Source of the DNA: a virus | Virus record (IMG/VR): IMGVR_UViG_3300046535_001319 | Span: 1 to 57,672 of that record | Strand: one strand, 5' to 3' | Length of the DNA stretch: 57,672 nucleotides | Shown: piece after piece, positions 30,986 through 40,188 of the stretch | Layout of the letters: every line of letters begins with the position of its first letter | Position numbering within the stretch: position 1 is the stretch's first letter | The notes under the pieces: model-generated | The model's input: the letters and a program-made list of their open reading frames with translations, nothing else | Told to the model about the DNA's origin: nothing | Databases searched by the model: none | Made by a program: the position numbers and the translations under genes

Positions 30986-32294
30986 CAACGTAGTTCGGTA
31001 TGAGCCGCGTGGCGCCGCTCTGGATCTTTTCCGGTCGCACGAGACCGAGCTGATCCTCAGCGGCGCCGCTGGAACGGGCAAGTCCGTCGGCGCTCTCATG
31101 AAGATCCACCTTGCATGCCTGTCTACTCCCAGGGTTCGCGCCCTCATCGTCCGCAAGACACACGCTTCCCTCACTGGCTCGACCCTTGTCACCTTCCGGA
31201 ACAAGGTCGCCGCCGAAGCCATCGCTGCCGGCGCCGTCTCCTTCTACGGCGGATCGGCCCAGGAACCGGCCTCGTTCCGGTACGCCAACGGCAGCGTCAT
31301 CGTCGTCAGTGGCCTCGACCGTGCCAGCCGGCTGCTCTCCATGGAGCTGGACCTGGTCTTCATCGACGAGGCGGTGGAGGTCACAGAGGAGGACGTCGAC
31401 ACCCTCGTCACCCGTCTCCGAAACGGGGTACTCAGCTATCAGCAGCTGATCATGGCCACCAATCCCGGACCCCCTACCCACCACCTCAAGCTCCGCGCCG
31501 ATGCCGGCCGCAGCCGCATGCTCTACAGCAAGCACGAGGACAACCCCCGCATGTACAACGGCGGCGAGTGGACCAGCTACGGCAAGGACTACTTGGCCCG
31601 CCTCGACACCCTCGTGGGTGCCCGCTACGAGCGGATGCGCTGGGGCCGCTGGGTTGCGAGCGAGGGCGCCGTCTACGAGGACTGGGACCCGGCGGTTCAC
31701 ATCGTCGACCCGTCCGTGGTCAGGCCCGACTGGACTCGTTGGTGGTCAATCGATTTCGGTTACACCGCGCCCTTTGTCCTGCAGTGCTGGGCCGAGGACG
31801 GCGACGGGCGCCTGTACCTGTACCGCGAGATCTACCGGACGAAGCGCCTCGTCGAGGATCACGCTCGGGACATCCTCGCCATGGTGGCGCCGGGCGGCCG
31901 CTGGATCGAGCCGCGGCCCCGGGCGATCATCTGCGACCACGACGCAGAGGACCGGGCCACCCTCGAACGGCACCTTGGCCTCGGCACCAGCTCGGCGCAC
32001 AAGACGGTGCGCGACGGCATCCAGGCAGTGCAGGCCCGCCTCCGCCCGGCCGGTGATGGCAAGCCGAGATTGTTCGTCTGCCGGGATGCACTGGTCGAGC
32101 GGGACAGCGAGCTAGTCGACGCCAAGAAGCCGTGCGGAACAGCGGAGGAGGTCGTCGGGTACGTCTGGGACGCTCAGCCCGGCAAGCAGCCGAAGGAGGT
32201 TCCGGTGAAGGAGAACGATCACAGCATGGACGCGCTCCGCTACATCGTTGCCGACCGGGACCTCGGCGGCCGACCCCGAGTGAGGTGGGTGTGA
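30966..32294 (+). CDS. terL: Terminase large subunit
   Basis: 442 residues. ATPase: Walker A SGAAGTGKS (32-40), Walker B LVFIDEA (about 130-136), and a coupling motif LIMATNPGPP. Nuclease: SIDFGYTAPF (first acid), IICDHDAEDR and ENDHSMDALRY near the C-terminus. It packages the genome into proheads through the portal. The start lies inside the HNH gene. Confidence 0.92.
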   Translation: MEHGAASNVVRYEPRGAALDLFRSHETELILSGAAGTGKSVGALMKIHLACLSTPRVRALIVRKTHASLTGSTLVTFRNKVAAEAIAAGAVSFYGGSAQEPASFRYANGSVIVVSGLDRASRLLSMELDLVFIDEAVEVTEEDVDTLVTRLRNGVLSYQQLIMATNPGPPTHHLKLRADAGRSRMLYSKHEDNPRMYNGGEWTSYGKDYLARLDTLVGARYERMRWGRWVASEGAVYEDWDPAVHIVDPSVVRPDWTRWWSIDFGYTAPFVLQCWAEDGDGRLYLYREIYRTKRLVEDHARDILAMVAPGGRWIEPRPRAIICDHDAEDRATLERHLGLGTSSAHKTVRDGIQAVQARLRPAGDGKPRLFVCRDALVERDSELVDAKKPCGTAEEVVGYVWDAQPGKQPKEVPVKENDHSMDALRYIVADRDLGGRPRVRWV

Positions 32295-32482
32295 CCAGCA
32301 TCGTGACCGGCGTCCTCGCCCGCGCGCGCGAGGCCCGTACCGCGCTTCTGACCGTCGCAGGCCTTGGCAGCCTCACTGCGTCAGCGTGGGTGGCGTTCGG
32401 CGTCGCGCCCGGTCTGGCGGCCACTGGCGTTGCCGCCCTGGTTCTGGAAGCTCTGACGACGGACGGGGTGAAGCGCCGATGA
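32291..32482 (+). CDS. Small membrane-like protein between terL and portal
   Basis: 63 residues from GTG in GTGA overlap with terL, ending in ATGA with the portal. Hydrophobic helices TVAGLGSLTASAWVAFGVA and LAATGVAALVLEAL. Function unknown. Confidence 0.65.
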   Translation: MTSIVTGVLARAREARTALLTVAGLGSLTASAWVAFGVAPGLAATGVAALVLEALTTDGVKRR

Positions 32483-34518
32483 GGTCTCCGCTCCGCACTC
32501 TCTTCGACCGCGCGCCCGTCCCGTTCGTGTCCAGCCGTGGCGGCGGCTTCGCCGCGCCCTGGGGCCGACCGTCCGGGATGGCCGCCCAGATGGCCGCCAT
32601 GGGGTCGGTTGGGACGCTGTTCGCGATCGTGTCGCGGCTCGCCAACGGCACCGCCCAGACCGAGTGGAAGCTGTACCGCAAGGCATCAACCCCGGATGGC
32701 GAGCGCACCCCGGTCACCGCGCACGCCGCCCTTGACCTGTGGCAGCACCCGAACCGGTTCTACACGACGCAGGAACTCGTCGAGACGTTCGAGCAGCACA
32801 TCGAGCTGACCGGCGAGGGCTGGCTGGTGATCGGCCGTGATCCGCGGTCGGCGATCCCCCTGGAGCTGTGGCCAGTCCGGCCGGACCGCATGACCCCGGT
32901 GCCGTCCCCGACTGAGTACCTGACCGGCTACATCTACACCGGCCCCGACGGTGAGCAGGTCCCCCTCCGGGTGGACGAGGTCATCCAGCTCCGCATGCCG
33001 AACCCGATGGATCCGTACCGCGGCATGGGCCCGGTCCAATCGATCCTCGTTGACCTCGACGCGACCAGGTACTCGGCGGAGTGGAACCGCAACTTCTTCA
33101 TCAACTCGGCCCAGCCTGGCGGCATCCTCCAGGTCGACCGGCGTCTCGGAGACGCCGAGTTCGACGAGCTGCGGATGCGCTGGAACGAGCAGCACCGCGG
33201 GACCGCGGCCGCCCACAGGGTCGCCATCCTGGAGCAGGCAACCTGGGTCGACCGCAAGTACACGCAGCAGGACATGCAGTTCACCGAGCTCCGGGCCGTC
33301 TCCCGTGAGGTCATCCGCGAGGCGTTCGGCTTCCCCAAGCCGCTCCTCGGCTCCGTGGACGACGTCAACCGGGCCAACGCCGAGGCCGGCGAAGTTGTCT
33401 TCGCCCGCTGGCTGCTGATCCCGCGCCTGGAGCGCATCAAGCAGGCGCTGAACAACGACCTGCTGCCGCTGTTTGGGGCCGCGGCGAAGGGCCTGGAGTT
33501 CGACTACGAGTCCCCGGTGCCGGAGGACGAGGAGGCGGAGAACGCCGAGCTCACCGCCAAGAGCAACGCGGCGGCCGTGCTGGTCACTGCCGGCTATGAC
33601 CCGGCGGAGGTTCTGGCTGCCGTTGGCCTGCCGCCCATGGCGCACACCTACCCCGTCGCTCCTGTCGCCCCGGCCGTGCCGGCGCCGACGAATGGTCGGC
33701 CGCGCGCACACCACACCCAGCGGCTGCGTCTCCGGGACTCCGCCGACGGCGACCTGGAGGACGTCCGAGCGGACCACGAGCAGGCCCTGGCCTCCCTTTC
33801 TACGACGTGGGACGGCATTGAGGCTGGGTGGATTCGGGACATTGAGGCCCTGGTCGAGGACGCCGTGGACAGTGGTGACACGACTGCTCTTGCGTCGCTC
33901 ACCGTCCCGACGGATGCCGCGGCCGGCGCCCTGCAGCGGGCGCTCAGCACGATGGCCGCGCAGGCAGCTTCCCGCCTCGTCCAAGAGGCCGCCGCGCAGG
34001 GCGTCCACATCACCGCGCCCATCGTTGACCCTGCCATCACCAACCGGACCGGGCCGGCCGCCTGGCGTGCCGTGTTCGGCGGGGAGCTCGGCGACGTCGC
34101 CACGGCGACCACGGCGATCCTCTCCGCGTGGATGGCCGGTCAGGCCGGCCGCGAGGCCTTGCGCCTGTACCGGCCTGGCGCCACCGGTCGGGCTGTAGCG
34201 GATGGTGTCGGCCGGTTCCTCCGCGGCCTGAAGGGCGTGTTCCGGCGCGACACCCTCGGCGGCGCCCTGCACCGCGCCCAGAACGTCGGACGGCTCGCAG
34301 CCATCGACGCAGGCCCGCCTGACCCGGTCATCACCGCGACCGAAGTACACGACGCGAACTGCTGCGGGCCCTGCGTCGACATCGACGGAACCGAGTTCAC
34401 CAGCCTCGACGCCGCAGCCGACGCGTACGGCACGGGCGGTTACATCAACTGCGACGGCGGGATCCGCTGCCGCGGCACGGTGGTCGCCGAATGGCCTCCG
34501 GGAGCCGCCAGCAGCTGA
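32479..34518 (+). CDS. Portal protein fused to a MuF-like C-terminal domain
   Basis: 679 residues, well above the 400-500 usual for HK97-type portals. Residues 1-400 have portal features (VSRLANGTAQTEWKLYRKAS, LELWPVRPDRMTPVPSP, FGFPKPLLGSVDDVNRANAE). After a Pro/Ala linker near 400-420 the C-terminal part is helical and ends in a MuF-like cysteine motif, ATEVHDANCCGPCVDIDGTE with GGYINCDGGIRCRG. The portal nucleates the prohead, and MuF proteins sit near it and are often ejected. A fusion of both in one chain is seen in several actinophages. Confidence 0.85.
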   Translation: MRSPLRTLFDRAPVPFVSSRGGGFAAPWGRPSGMAAQMAAMGSVGTLFAIVSRLANGTAQTEWKLYRKASTPDGERTPVTAHAALDLWQHPNRFYTTQELVETFEQHIELTGEGWLVIGRDPRSAIPLELWPVRPDRMTPVPSPTEYLTGYIYTGPDGEQVPLRVDEVIQLRMPNPMDPYRGMGPVQSILVDLDATRYSAEWNRNFFINSAQPGGILQVDRRLGDAEFDELRMRWNEQHRGTAAAHRVAILEQATWVDRKYTQQDMQFTELRAVSREVIREAFGFPKPLLGSVDDVNRANAEAGEVVFARWLLIPRLERIKQALNNDLLPLFGAAAKGLEFDYESPVPEDEEAENAELTAKSNAAAVLVTAGYDPAEVLAAVGLPPMAHTYPVAPVAPAVPAPTNGRPRAHHTQRLRLRDSADGDLEDVRADHEQALASLSTTWDGIEAGWIRDIEALVEDAVDSGDTTALASLTVPTDAAAGALQRALSTMAAQAASRLVQEAAAQGVHITAPIVDPAITNRTGPAAWRAVFGGELGDVATATTAILSAWMAGQAGREALRLYRPGATGRAVADGVGRFLRGLKGVFRRDTLGGALHRAQNVGRLAAIDAGPPDPVITATEVHDANCCGPCVDIDGTEFTSLDAAADAYGTGGYINCDGGIRCRGTVVAEWPPGAASS

Positions 34519-34533
34519 GGCGAGGAGGGCTGG

Positions 34534-35451
34534 ATGCCAGGCAGGCTACGCACTGCTCGGCCCAGGGCACAGCTGCGTCAGGGCCGCAACGACTGGTACC
34601 GGATCACGAACAGCGTCTCTGGTGGCACGGCAACGGTTCACCTCTACGACGAGATCGGCTACTGGGGCATCACCGCCCAGGACTTCGTCGCGGAGCTGTC
34701 TCAGCTGAACGCGTCGGCGATCGACCTCCATGTGAACAGCCCTGGTGGGGAGATCTTTGACGGCATCGCCATCATGAACGCCCTGCGCAGCCACCCGGCG
34801 ACGGTCACCACCTACGTGGACTCCCTCGCGGCGTCGATCGCTTCGGTGATCGCGATGGCCGGCGACCGGATCGTGATGGCGCCCAACTCGCAGCTGATGA
34901 TCCACGACGGCAGCGGGCTGTGTATCGGCAACGCGGCGGACATGCGCGCGACGGCCGAGCTCCTCGACCGGCAGTCAGACAACATCGCGTCCGTCTATCA
35001 GCAGCGCGCGGGCGGCACGGTCGCCGAGTGGCGAGCCCGTATGACTGACGAGACCTGGTACACCGCCGATGAGGCAGTGGCGGCCGGTCTCGCGGACGAG
35101 GTGGCGTCCGTGCATTCTCTCACCGCTGACAATTCGCCCCAGAATTCTTGGGACCTGAGCATCTTCCGGTACCCGAGCCGTGCCGAGGCGCCCGCGCCGC
35201 AGCCCGTGAACACGGCCGTCGACTGCCCCGCCGAGCCTGTCGTCGCCCCCGAGGCCGCCGAGCCGGAGGCCGCCCCCGCGGTCGAGGCCGAGCCGCCCGC
35301 CGCCGAGACACCCGACCCGGAGCCCGCGGTCGCCCCGGCCGTCGAGGAGCCCGAGCCGGCACCCGACCCGTGGACCACCGCAACCGCACACCTGACTTCC
35401 GCGTCGCCGACCGGCGACGCGTTCACCCGCCTGACGGAGGCACTGCTGTGA
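34534..35451 (+). CDS. ClpP-like prohead maturation protease
   Basis: 305 residues, ATG after CGAGGAGGGC. The S14/S49-like core has DLHVNSPGGEIFDGIAIMNA, the serine nucleophile in YVDSLAASIASVIAMAGD and the histidine in QLMIHDGSGLC. After residue 210 comes a Pro/Glu/Ala-rich tail (about 70 residues) that could act as scaffold or linker. It overlaps the capsid gene by four bases. Confidence 0.88.
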   Translation: MPGRLRTARPRAQLRQGRNDWYRITNSVSGGTATVHLYDEIGYWGITAQDFVAELSQLNASAIDLHVNSPGGEIFDGIAIMNALRSHPATVTTYVDSLAASIASVIAMAGDRIVMAPNSQLMIHDGSGLCIGNAADMRATAELLDRQSDNIASVYQQRAGGTVAEWRARMTDETWYTADEAVAAGLADEVASVHSLTADNSPQNSWDLSIFRYPSRAEAPAPQPVNTAVDCPAEPVVAPEAAEPEAAPAVEAEPPAAETPDPEPAVAPAVEEPEPAPDPWTTATAHLTSASPTGDAFTRLTEALL

Positions 35452-36824
35452 CCGCTCCTACCGTCCTCCCGAAGGACGTCGTGATCCCCCGGAACGAGAC
35501 CGAACTCGCCGAGATGATCGGCGACCCGGGCCGTCTCGCCCCGGTCCTCGCCGACAAGACCGCCCTGCGCGAGTTCATCAACGCCTACGCCACCAACAGC
35601 AAGGGCGACGCGCCCGACATCCAGCGCCAGGTACAGGAGGAGGTGCAGCGGCAGACCGCCGAGATCCTCCGCAACGGCGACCTCGACGTGAACCCGCAGA
35701 ACATCCAGCGCCTCAACCTCGACCCGTCCGCCAGCATCGGCACCCGGTCGAAGCACTACAACGCCAAGGCCCCCGGCGCGAAGCTCGACAAGCAGTTCAG
35801 CAACTGGGGTGACTTCCTCACCGCGATCTGGTCCGGCTCCAACACGGCCGAGGCCATGTCCGCCCGCGCGGACATCAAGAAGCTCCAGAACTCCTTCGGG
35901 TCGACGGTGCCGTCCGACGGCGGCTTCCTGATCCCGGAGATGCTGCGCTCGGAGCTGCTGCGCGTCTCCCTGGAGACCGCTCTCGTCCGGCCGCGAGCCC
36001 GCGTCGTGCCGATGGAGTCCCTCTCCGTCCCGTTCCCGATGATCGACTCCACGTCGAACGCGTCCAGCGTCCACGGTGGCATCGTCGGCTACTGGACCGA
36101 GGAAGGCGGCGCCCTCACCGACAGCTCGCCGAAGTTCGGCCGCATCAACCTGCAGGCCAAGAAGCTGACGGTCTACTCGGAGATCCCGAACGAGCTGTTC
36201 TCCGACAGCATCATCAGCCTCGACGCGTTCATGTCCGAGTCCTACCCGGAGGCCCTGTCCTGGTTCGAGGACGTCGCCTTCACCTCGGGCACCGGCGTCG
36301 GCGAACCCCTCGGCTTCCTCAACGCCCCCGCCGCCGTCTCCGTCCCCAAGGAGACCGGCCAGGCCACGGGCACCATCGTCTGGGAGAACATCGTCAAGGC
36401 GTACTCCCGCATGCTGCCGTCCTCGATCGCCCGTGCCGTATGGGTCGCCCACATCGACACCTTCCCCGAGCTCGCCACCATGGCCCTGACGGTCGGCACC
36501 GGCGGCTCCGCGGTGTGGATCGGCAACGGCGAAGGCGCAGGCGCCCCGCCGATGACCATCCTCGGCCGGCCCGTCATCTTCACCGAGAAGGTCAGCTCGG
36601 TCGGCACCGCAGGCGACATCAACTTCGTCGACTTCGGCTACTACCTGATCGGCGACAGGCAGGCCATGCAGGCCGAGACCTCCACGCACTACCAGTTCGG
36701 CAACGACAAGACCGCGATGCGCGTCATCGAGCGAGTCGACGGCAAGCCGTGGATCCAGTCCGCGATCACCCCGCAGACCGGCTCCAACACCCTCTCCCCG
36801 TTCGTGAAGGTCGCGTCGCGCTGA
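35448..36824 (+). CDS. Major capsid protein, HK97 fold
   Basis: 458 residues from GTG in overlap with the protease. Residues 1-100 form a helical delta-domain that the protease would remove. The mature part has HK97 hallmarks: STVPSDGGFLIPEMLRSELL, then WTEEGGALTDSSPKFGRINL, LTVYSEIPNELFSDS and the C-terminal IERVDGKPWIQSAITP. Confidence 0.92.
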   Translation: MTAPTVLPKDVVIPRNETELAEMIGDPGRLAPVLADKTALREFINAYATNSKGDAPDIQRQVQEEVQRQTAEILRNGDLDVNPQNIQRLNLDPSASIGTRSKHYNAKAPGAKLDKQFSNWGDFLTAIWSGSNTAEAMSARADIKKLQNSFGSTVPSDGGFLIPEMLRSELLRVSLETALVRPRARVVPMESLSVPFPMIDSTSNASSVHGGIVGYWTEEGGALTDSSPKFGRINLQAKKLTVYSEIPNELFSDSIISLDAFMSESYPEALSWFEDVAFTSGTGVGEPLGFLNAPAAVSVPKETGQATGTIVWENIVKAYSRMLPSSIARAVWVAHIDTFPELATMALTVGTGGSAVWIGNGEGAGAPPMTILGRPVIFTEKVSSVGTAGDINFVDFGYYLIGDRQAMQAETSTHYQFGNDKTAMRVIERVDGKPWIQSAITPQTGSNTLSPFVKVASR

Positions 36825-36833
36825 CCTCCGCTG

Positions 36834-36865
36834 GCCGGCCCCGGCAGTGACACCCCGGGGCCGGC
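36834..36865 (+). terminator. Terminator or attenuator after the capsid gene
   Basis: GCCGGCCCCGG (36834-36844) pairs with CCGGGGCCGGC (36855-36865). Placed immediately after the most abundantly needed late protein, it may reduce expression of downstream genes. Confidence 0.65.
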
Positions 36866-36922
36866 TCTCATCCGGGCCGGCAGCGTCGCCCCGGCAGGAA
36901 CACCAAGACGAAAGGCAAGCTC

Positions 36923-37357
36923 ATGCAGCGAGGACTCGGCTCGGTCTACAACGCCAGCCCGGCCGCCGACGGCAAGTGGATCAACCTGCGGGACGCGGGC
37001 GCGGTGGCTTTCATCTGCTACCTCACCGGCGCCGCGGGCGACACCTACACCCTGCAGGAGGCCAAGGACTCGGGCGGCACCGGCGCGCAGAACCTGCTGG
37101 CGTTCACCGAGTACTTCACCAACACCGGTGACGGCTCCGACGCGTGGACGAAGCGCACCCAGGCCGCCGCCGCGACCGTGGTCACCGCCGCCGCCGCGAC
37201 GCAGAACGCCATGGTGTGCGAGGTCATGGCCAGCAAGCTGTCCGACACCTACGACTGGGTGAAGCTCACCAGCACCGGCGCGGGCGCGGTCACCGCGCTG
37301 ACCCACCACCTGTCCGTGCAGCGTTCGGCGGCGAACCTGCCCGCGATGGGGGTCTGA
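36923..37357 (+). CDS. Putative virion protein (decoration or head-associated)
   Basis: 144 residues, ATG after GAAAGGCAAGC. A small beta-rich protein (INLRDAGAVAFICYLTGAAG, then TYTLQEAKDSGGTG, WTKRTQAAAATVVTAAAATQ). Position after the capsid protein suggests a capsid-associated or decoration role. Confidence 0.6.
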   Translation: MQRGLGSVYNASPAADGKWINLRDAGAVAFICYLTGAAGDTYTLQEAKDSGGTGAQNLLAFTEYFTNTGDGSDAWTKRTQAAAATVVTAAAATQNAMVCEVMASKLSDTYDWVKLTSTGAGAVTALTHHLSVQRSAANLPAMGV

Positions 37358-37359
37358 CC

Positions 37360-37818
37360 GTGAGCACTCTCATCCAGGGCGACCAGCTGCGCTCGCTCCT
37401 GTTCGGAACGACGGTCTCCAAGGCGTACCCGACGCTCGCAGTCGAGACGAAGACGCTGTTCACGGTCGCCGGCGGCAAGGTGCTGATCACCAGCATCGTC
37501 GGCGAGGTCACCACCGCGATCACCGTCGCCAACACCGTGAAGCTGCAGGCCAACCCGACGACCGGCACGACCGGTGACCTGTGCGCCGCCACCGACCTCG
37601 GCACCACCGACACCCCGGCCGGCGACCTCATCTCCTTCCAGGGGCTGAAGGGCGACTCGATCGTCTTCGGTGTGGGTGCGACGCCGACTCTGAAGCAGCC
37701 GATCGTCGTCAACGTCGGCACGATCGAGCAGGTCACGGCGACCGGCGCGGACGGCGGCATCACCTGGACGCTGACCTACGTGCCGCTCGACAACGGCGCG
37801 ACGGTGACGGCGGCCTGA
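37360..37818 (+). CDS. Putative virion protein
   Basis: 152 residues from GTG; beta-rich with repeated Thr/Val (LITSIVGEVTTAITVANTVK, ISFQGLKGDSIVFGVGATPT, WTLTYVPLDNGATVTAA). Overlaps the next start (TGATG). Likely head or head-tail region structural protein. Confidence 0.6.
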   Translation: MSTLIQGDQLRSLLFGTTVSKAYPTLAVETKTLFTVAGGKVLITSIVGEVTTAITVANTVKLQANPTTGTTGDLCAATDLGTTDTPAGDLISFQGLKGDSIVFGVGATPTLKQPIVVNVGTIEQVTATGADGGITWTLTYVPLDNGATVTAA

Positions 37819-38243
37819 TGGCTCTGTGGACGTGTGCGGGCTGCTCCGCCGCCTACGCGGTGGGGCTGCCCGCATGCCCCCAGTGCGCCAGCACCGACTA
37901 CCACGAGGAGGGCGTCATGCCGAAGATCACCGTCCATGGCGGGGCCAGCAACGACGCCGCGCCGGGCCGCACCGAGTGGGTCGGCGAGCACGGCCCCGAA
38001 GTGCTCAACCTGCCGGACGGCAACACCGTCCGGCGCGCACCCGAGGAGGAGCCATCTCCTGGTACGAGCTCCGAGACATCGCCGTCGAAGCCCAGCAGCT
38101 CCGCGAAGCCGAGCAGCAGCGCGGACCGCTCGCGTGCCCGAACGACGGAGAGCCGCTCATCGCGGCGCCGGACGGCGGCCTCTTCTGCCGCTTCGACGGA
38201 TGGCGACCCGACTCCGGCCAGTGACGCCGAGGAGCAGGCGTGA
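37818..38243 (+). CDS. Zinc-ribbon protein with tape-measure-like WVGExGPE motif
   Basis: 141 residues. N-terminal zinc ribbon (CAGCSAAYAVGLPACPQC), then VHGGASN ... TEWVGEHGPEVLNLPDGNTV, which matches the C-terminal motif of this phage's tape measure protein (WVGEQGPELVRLPAGSTV). The last 65 residues are Ser/Arg/Thr-rich and overlap a second frame (38054-38224). Proteins with EEPSPGTSS-type tails occur at this place in other actinophages. Function unknown. Confidence 0.65.
   Translation: MALWTCAGCSAAYAVGLPACPQCASTDYHEEGVMPKITVHGGASNDAAPGRTEWVGEHGPEVLNLPDGNTVRRAPEEEPSPGTSSETSPSKPSSSAKPSSSADRSRARTTESRSSRRRTAASSAASTDGDPTPASDAEEQA
38054..38224 (+). CDS. Overlapping frame with CPNDGEPL motif, non-AUG start
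   Basis: In another register of the preceding gene the DNA reads SWYELRDIAVEAQQLREAEQ, then LACPNDGEPL and LFCRFDGWRPDSGQ, a pattern known from small actinophage proteins beside the capsid genes. No ATG, GTG or TTG lies at the expected place. GAGGAGGA (38043-38050) precedes an ATC at 38054, so either a non-standard start or ribosomal frameshifting from the preceding gene is implied. About 56 residues. Confidence 0.5.
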   Translation: MSWYELRDIAVEAQQLREAEQQRGPLACPNDGEPLIAAPDGGLFCRFDGWRPDSGQ

Positions 38244-38650
38244 CCGTCTACCACTCCAACGAGCTGTTCCGCGCATCCGGCCTGACCCTGAACAGCAACA
38301 GCGACACCGTGACCGCGGGCACCGTCAACCTGGTGAACAACTCGGCTGCGGGCACGATCGACATCTCCCGTATCAGCAACGGCCTACTGGTCGTCTCCAC
38401 CGCGAACGCGCCGACCGGGTCGACGCCAGCACTCGCCGTGTTCTTCGACTGCAAGGACGCCTTCGGGAACTGGTGCCTAGTCAGCAACGCGACCGCGATC
38501 TCCGGCGCGACCCTGGGCAGCTCCGGCACGACGTACGGCAACATCGGCAACGGCTACCAGCTCACCGACGTGGGCCGCATCCGCTGGGTCGTCACCGGCA
38601 CAAGCAGCCCCACCTTTACCGGCGTGTCCTTCTCCCTGTACGGGCGCTGA
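38240..38650 (+). CDS. Putative virion protein
   Basis: 136 residues from GTG after GGAGCAGGC. Beta-strand-rich, Thr/Ser/Asn-rich (GLTLNSNSDTVTAGTVNLVN, WVVTGTSSPTFTGVSFSLYG), like small head or tail decoration domains. About 90 bp of featureless sequence follow. Confidence 0.6.
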   Translation: MTVYHSNELFRASGLTLNSNSDTVTAGTVNLVNNSAAGTIDISRISNGLLVVSTANAPTGSTPALAVFFDCKDAFGNWCLVSNATAISGATLGSSGTTYGNIGNGYQLTDVGRIRWVVTGTSSPTFTGVSFSLYGR

Positions 38651-38740
38651 CCGGAAGGCCTGTTCGGGCCGCCTGCCAGCATCCAGACCAACCGAATAGC
38701 AGCCCCTCGCTATCCCGTAGAAAGCAACCGTGGAGGCACC

Positions 38741-39808
38741 GTGGGCGTCTGGTACGCCACCAGGGAGGACGTCAAGTCTGCCCTGGATCTGAAGGAGACC
38801 GCGCGGTCCAACGCGCAGGTCGACCGGGCGATCGACGCTGCCTCCCGACTGGTCGAGGGCCTGTGCCACCGCCGGTTTTACCCGCAGGTCGACACCCGGT
38901 ACTTCGACTGGCCCGACCAGTACGCGAGGCCGTGGCGGCTGTGGCTCGACGACTCCGAGCTGATCAGCGTCACCAGCATCACCTCGGGCGGAGTCACGAT
39001 CCCCACCGGGAACGTGAACCTGGAGCCGAACCGCAGCGGGCCCCCGTACAACCGGGTCGAGGTTCGAATCGACACCGACTCTGCGTTCTCCGCCGGCCAG
39101 ACCAACCAGCGGGCCATCACCATCACCGGCCTGTGGGGCTACCGCAACGACGAATCCCCGGCTGGGACAGTCAGCGCCGGTGTCAGCGACACCGCCACCA
39201 CCCTGATGATCAGCGACTCGTCAGCCATCGGCGTCGGGCAGGTCCTCCGGACCGGCACGGAGCGACTCCTGGTCACTGACAAGCGCATGGCGGACAGCGG
39301 CCAGACCCTTCAGGCCGACCTCGCGGAACAGCAGAAGGCCGTCACCGCCCAGGTCACCGACGGCACCGCCTACGACATCGGCGAGGTCCTCCTGGTCGGC
39401 TCCGAGCGGATCCTGATCGTCGACATCGCCGGCAACCAGCTGACCGTGAAGCGGGCATGGGACGGCACCGTCCTTGCAGCGCACACCACCGGGACCCCCG
39501 TGTGGGCCGCGCGGGCCCTCACCGTGACCCGCGGCGCGCTCGGCACCACGGCCGCGGCCATCAGCAACGGCGCCACCATCTACCGCTGGGAACCGCCCGG
39601 CCCGGTGCGGACACTCGTCGTCGCCGATGCCGTCACCACCCTCCTGAACGAGGCCGCCGGTTACGCACGGATCACCGGCGTCGGCACCGCATCACGTCAG
39701 GTCGGCGGCGGCACCGTCACCAAGACGAGCTTCGGTGTCGGCCTCGACGCGCTGCGGGAGCAGGTCTACGTCGAGTGCGGCCGCAAGGGAAGGGTGAGGG
39801 CGGTCTGA
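38741..39808 (+). CDS. Head-tail connector protein
   Basis: 355 residues from GTG. The N-terminus is typical of phage gp6-like connectors (WYATREDVKSALDLKETARS, IDAASRLVEGLCHRRFYPQ). The central part carries two similar beta units (SDTATTLMISDSSAIGVGQV, TDGTAYDIGEVLLVGSERIL), and a helix ends the protein. It would bridge portal and tail. Confidence 0.75.
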   Translation: MGVWYATREDVKSALDLKETARSNAQVDRAIDAASRLVEGLCHRRFYPQVDTRYFDWPDQYARPWRLWLDDSELISVTSITSGGVTIPTGNVNLEPNRSGPPYNRVEVRIDTDSAFSAGQTNQRAITITGLWGYRNDESPAGTVSAGVSDTATTLMISDSSAIGVGQVLRTGTERLLVTDKRMADSGQTLQADLAEQQKAVTAQVTDGTAYDIGEVLLVGSERILIVDIAGNQLTVKRAWDGTVLAAHTTGTPVWAARALTVTRGALGTTAAAISNGATIYRWEPPGPVRTLVVADAVTTLLNEAAGYARITGVGTASRQVGGGTVTKTSFGVGLDALREQVYVECGRKGRVRAV

Positions 39809-40188
39809 TGCTGAACGTCTACGTGCGCCTGGAGGGCCCCACTGTGGAGGGCCTGGCGGAGCCGATGCTCGCCGCGTGTCTGGACGGCGCCTTGGCGGAG
39901 GTTGCCGACTACACCAAGTACGAGGTCAACATGCAGCTCAGCGAGGTGCTGCAGAACCCCACCGGGTACTACGAGTCGCAGATCCGATCCGAGCGGATCA
40001 GCGCCGAGATGTACTCGATCAACGACTCGAACGTGATCTACGGCCCGTGGCTGGAGGGCATCAGCCACCGCAACCAGACGACCCGCTTCAAGGGCTACGC
40101 AACGTTCCGCATCGTCAAGAACCGCATGGCCCAGAAGTCGGCGGCCATCATCGACGCCGCCGTTGCTGCCATTGTCGGGAGGCTGTGA
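39808..40188 (+). CDS. Head-tail joining or tail completion protein (HK97 gp10-like)
   Basis: 126 residues, coupled on both sides (TGATG). Helix ALAEVADYTKYEVNMQLSEV followed by YYESQIRSERISAEMYSIND and a C-terminal helix match the size and position of gp10-like proteins. Call rests largely on gene order. Confidence 0.6.
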   Translation: MLNVYVRLEGPTVEGLAEPMLAACLDGALAEVADYTKYEVNMQLSEVLQNPTGYYESQIRSERISAEMYSINDSNVIYGPWLEGISHRNQTTRFKGYATFRIVKNRMAQKSAAIIDAAVAAIVGRL

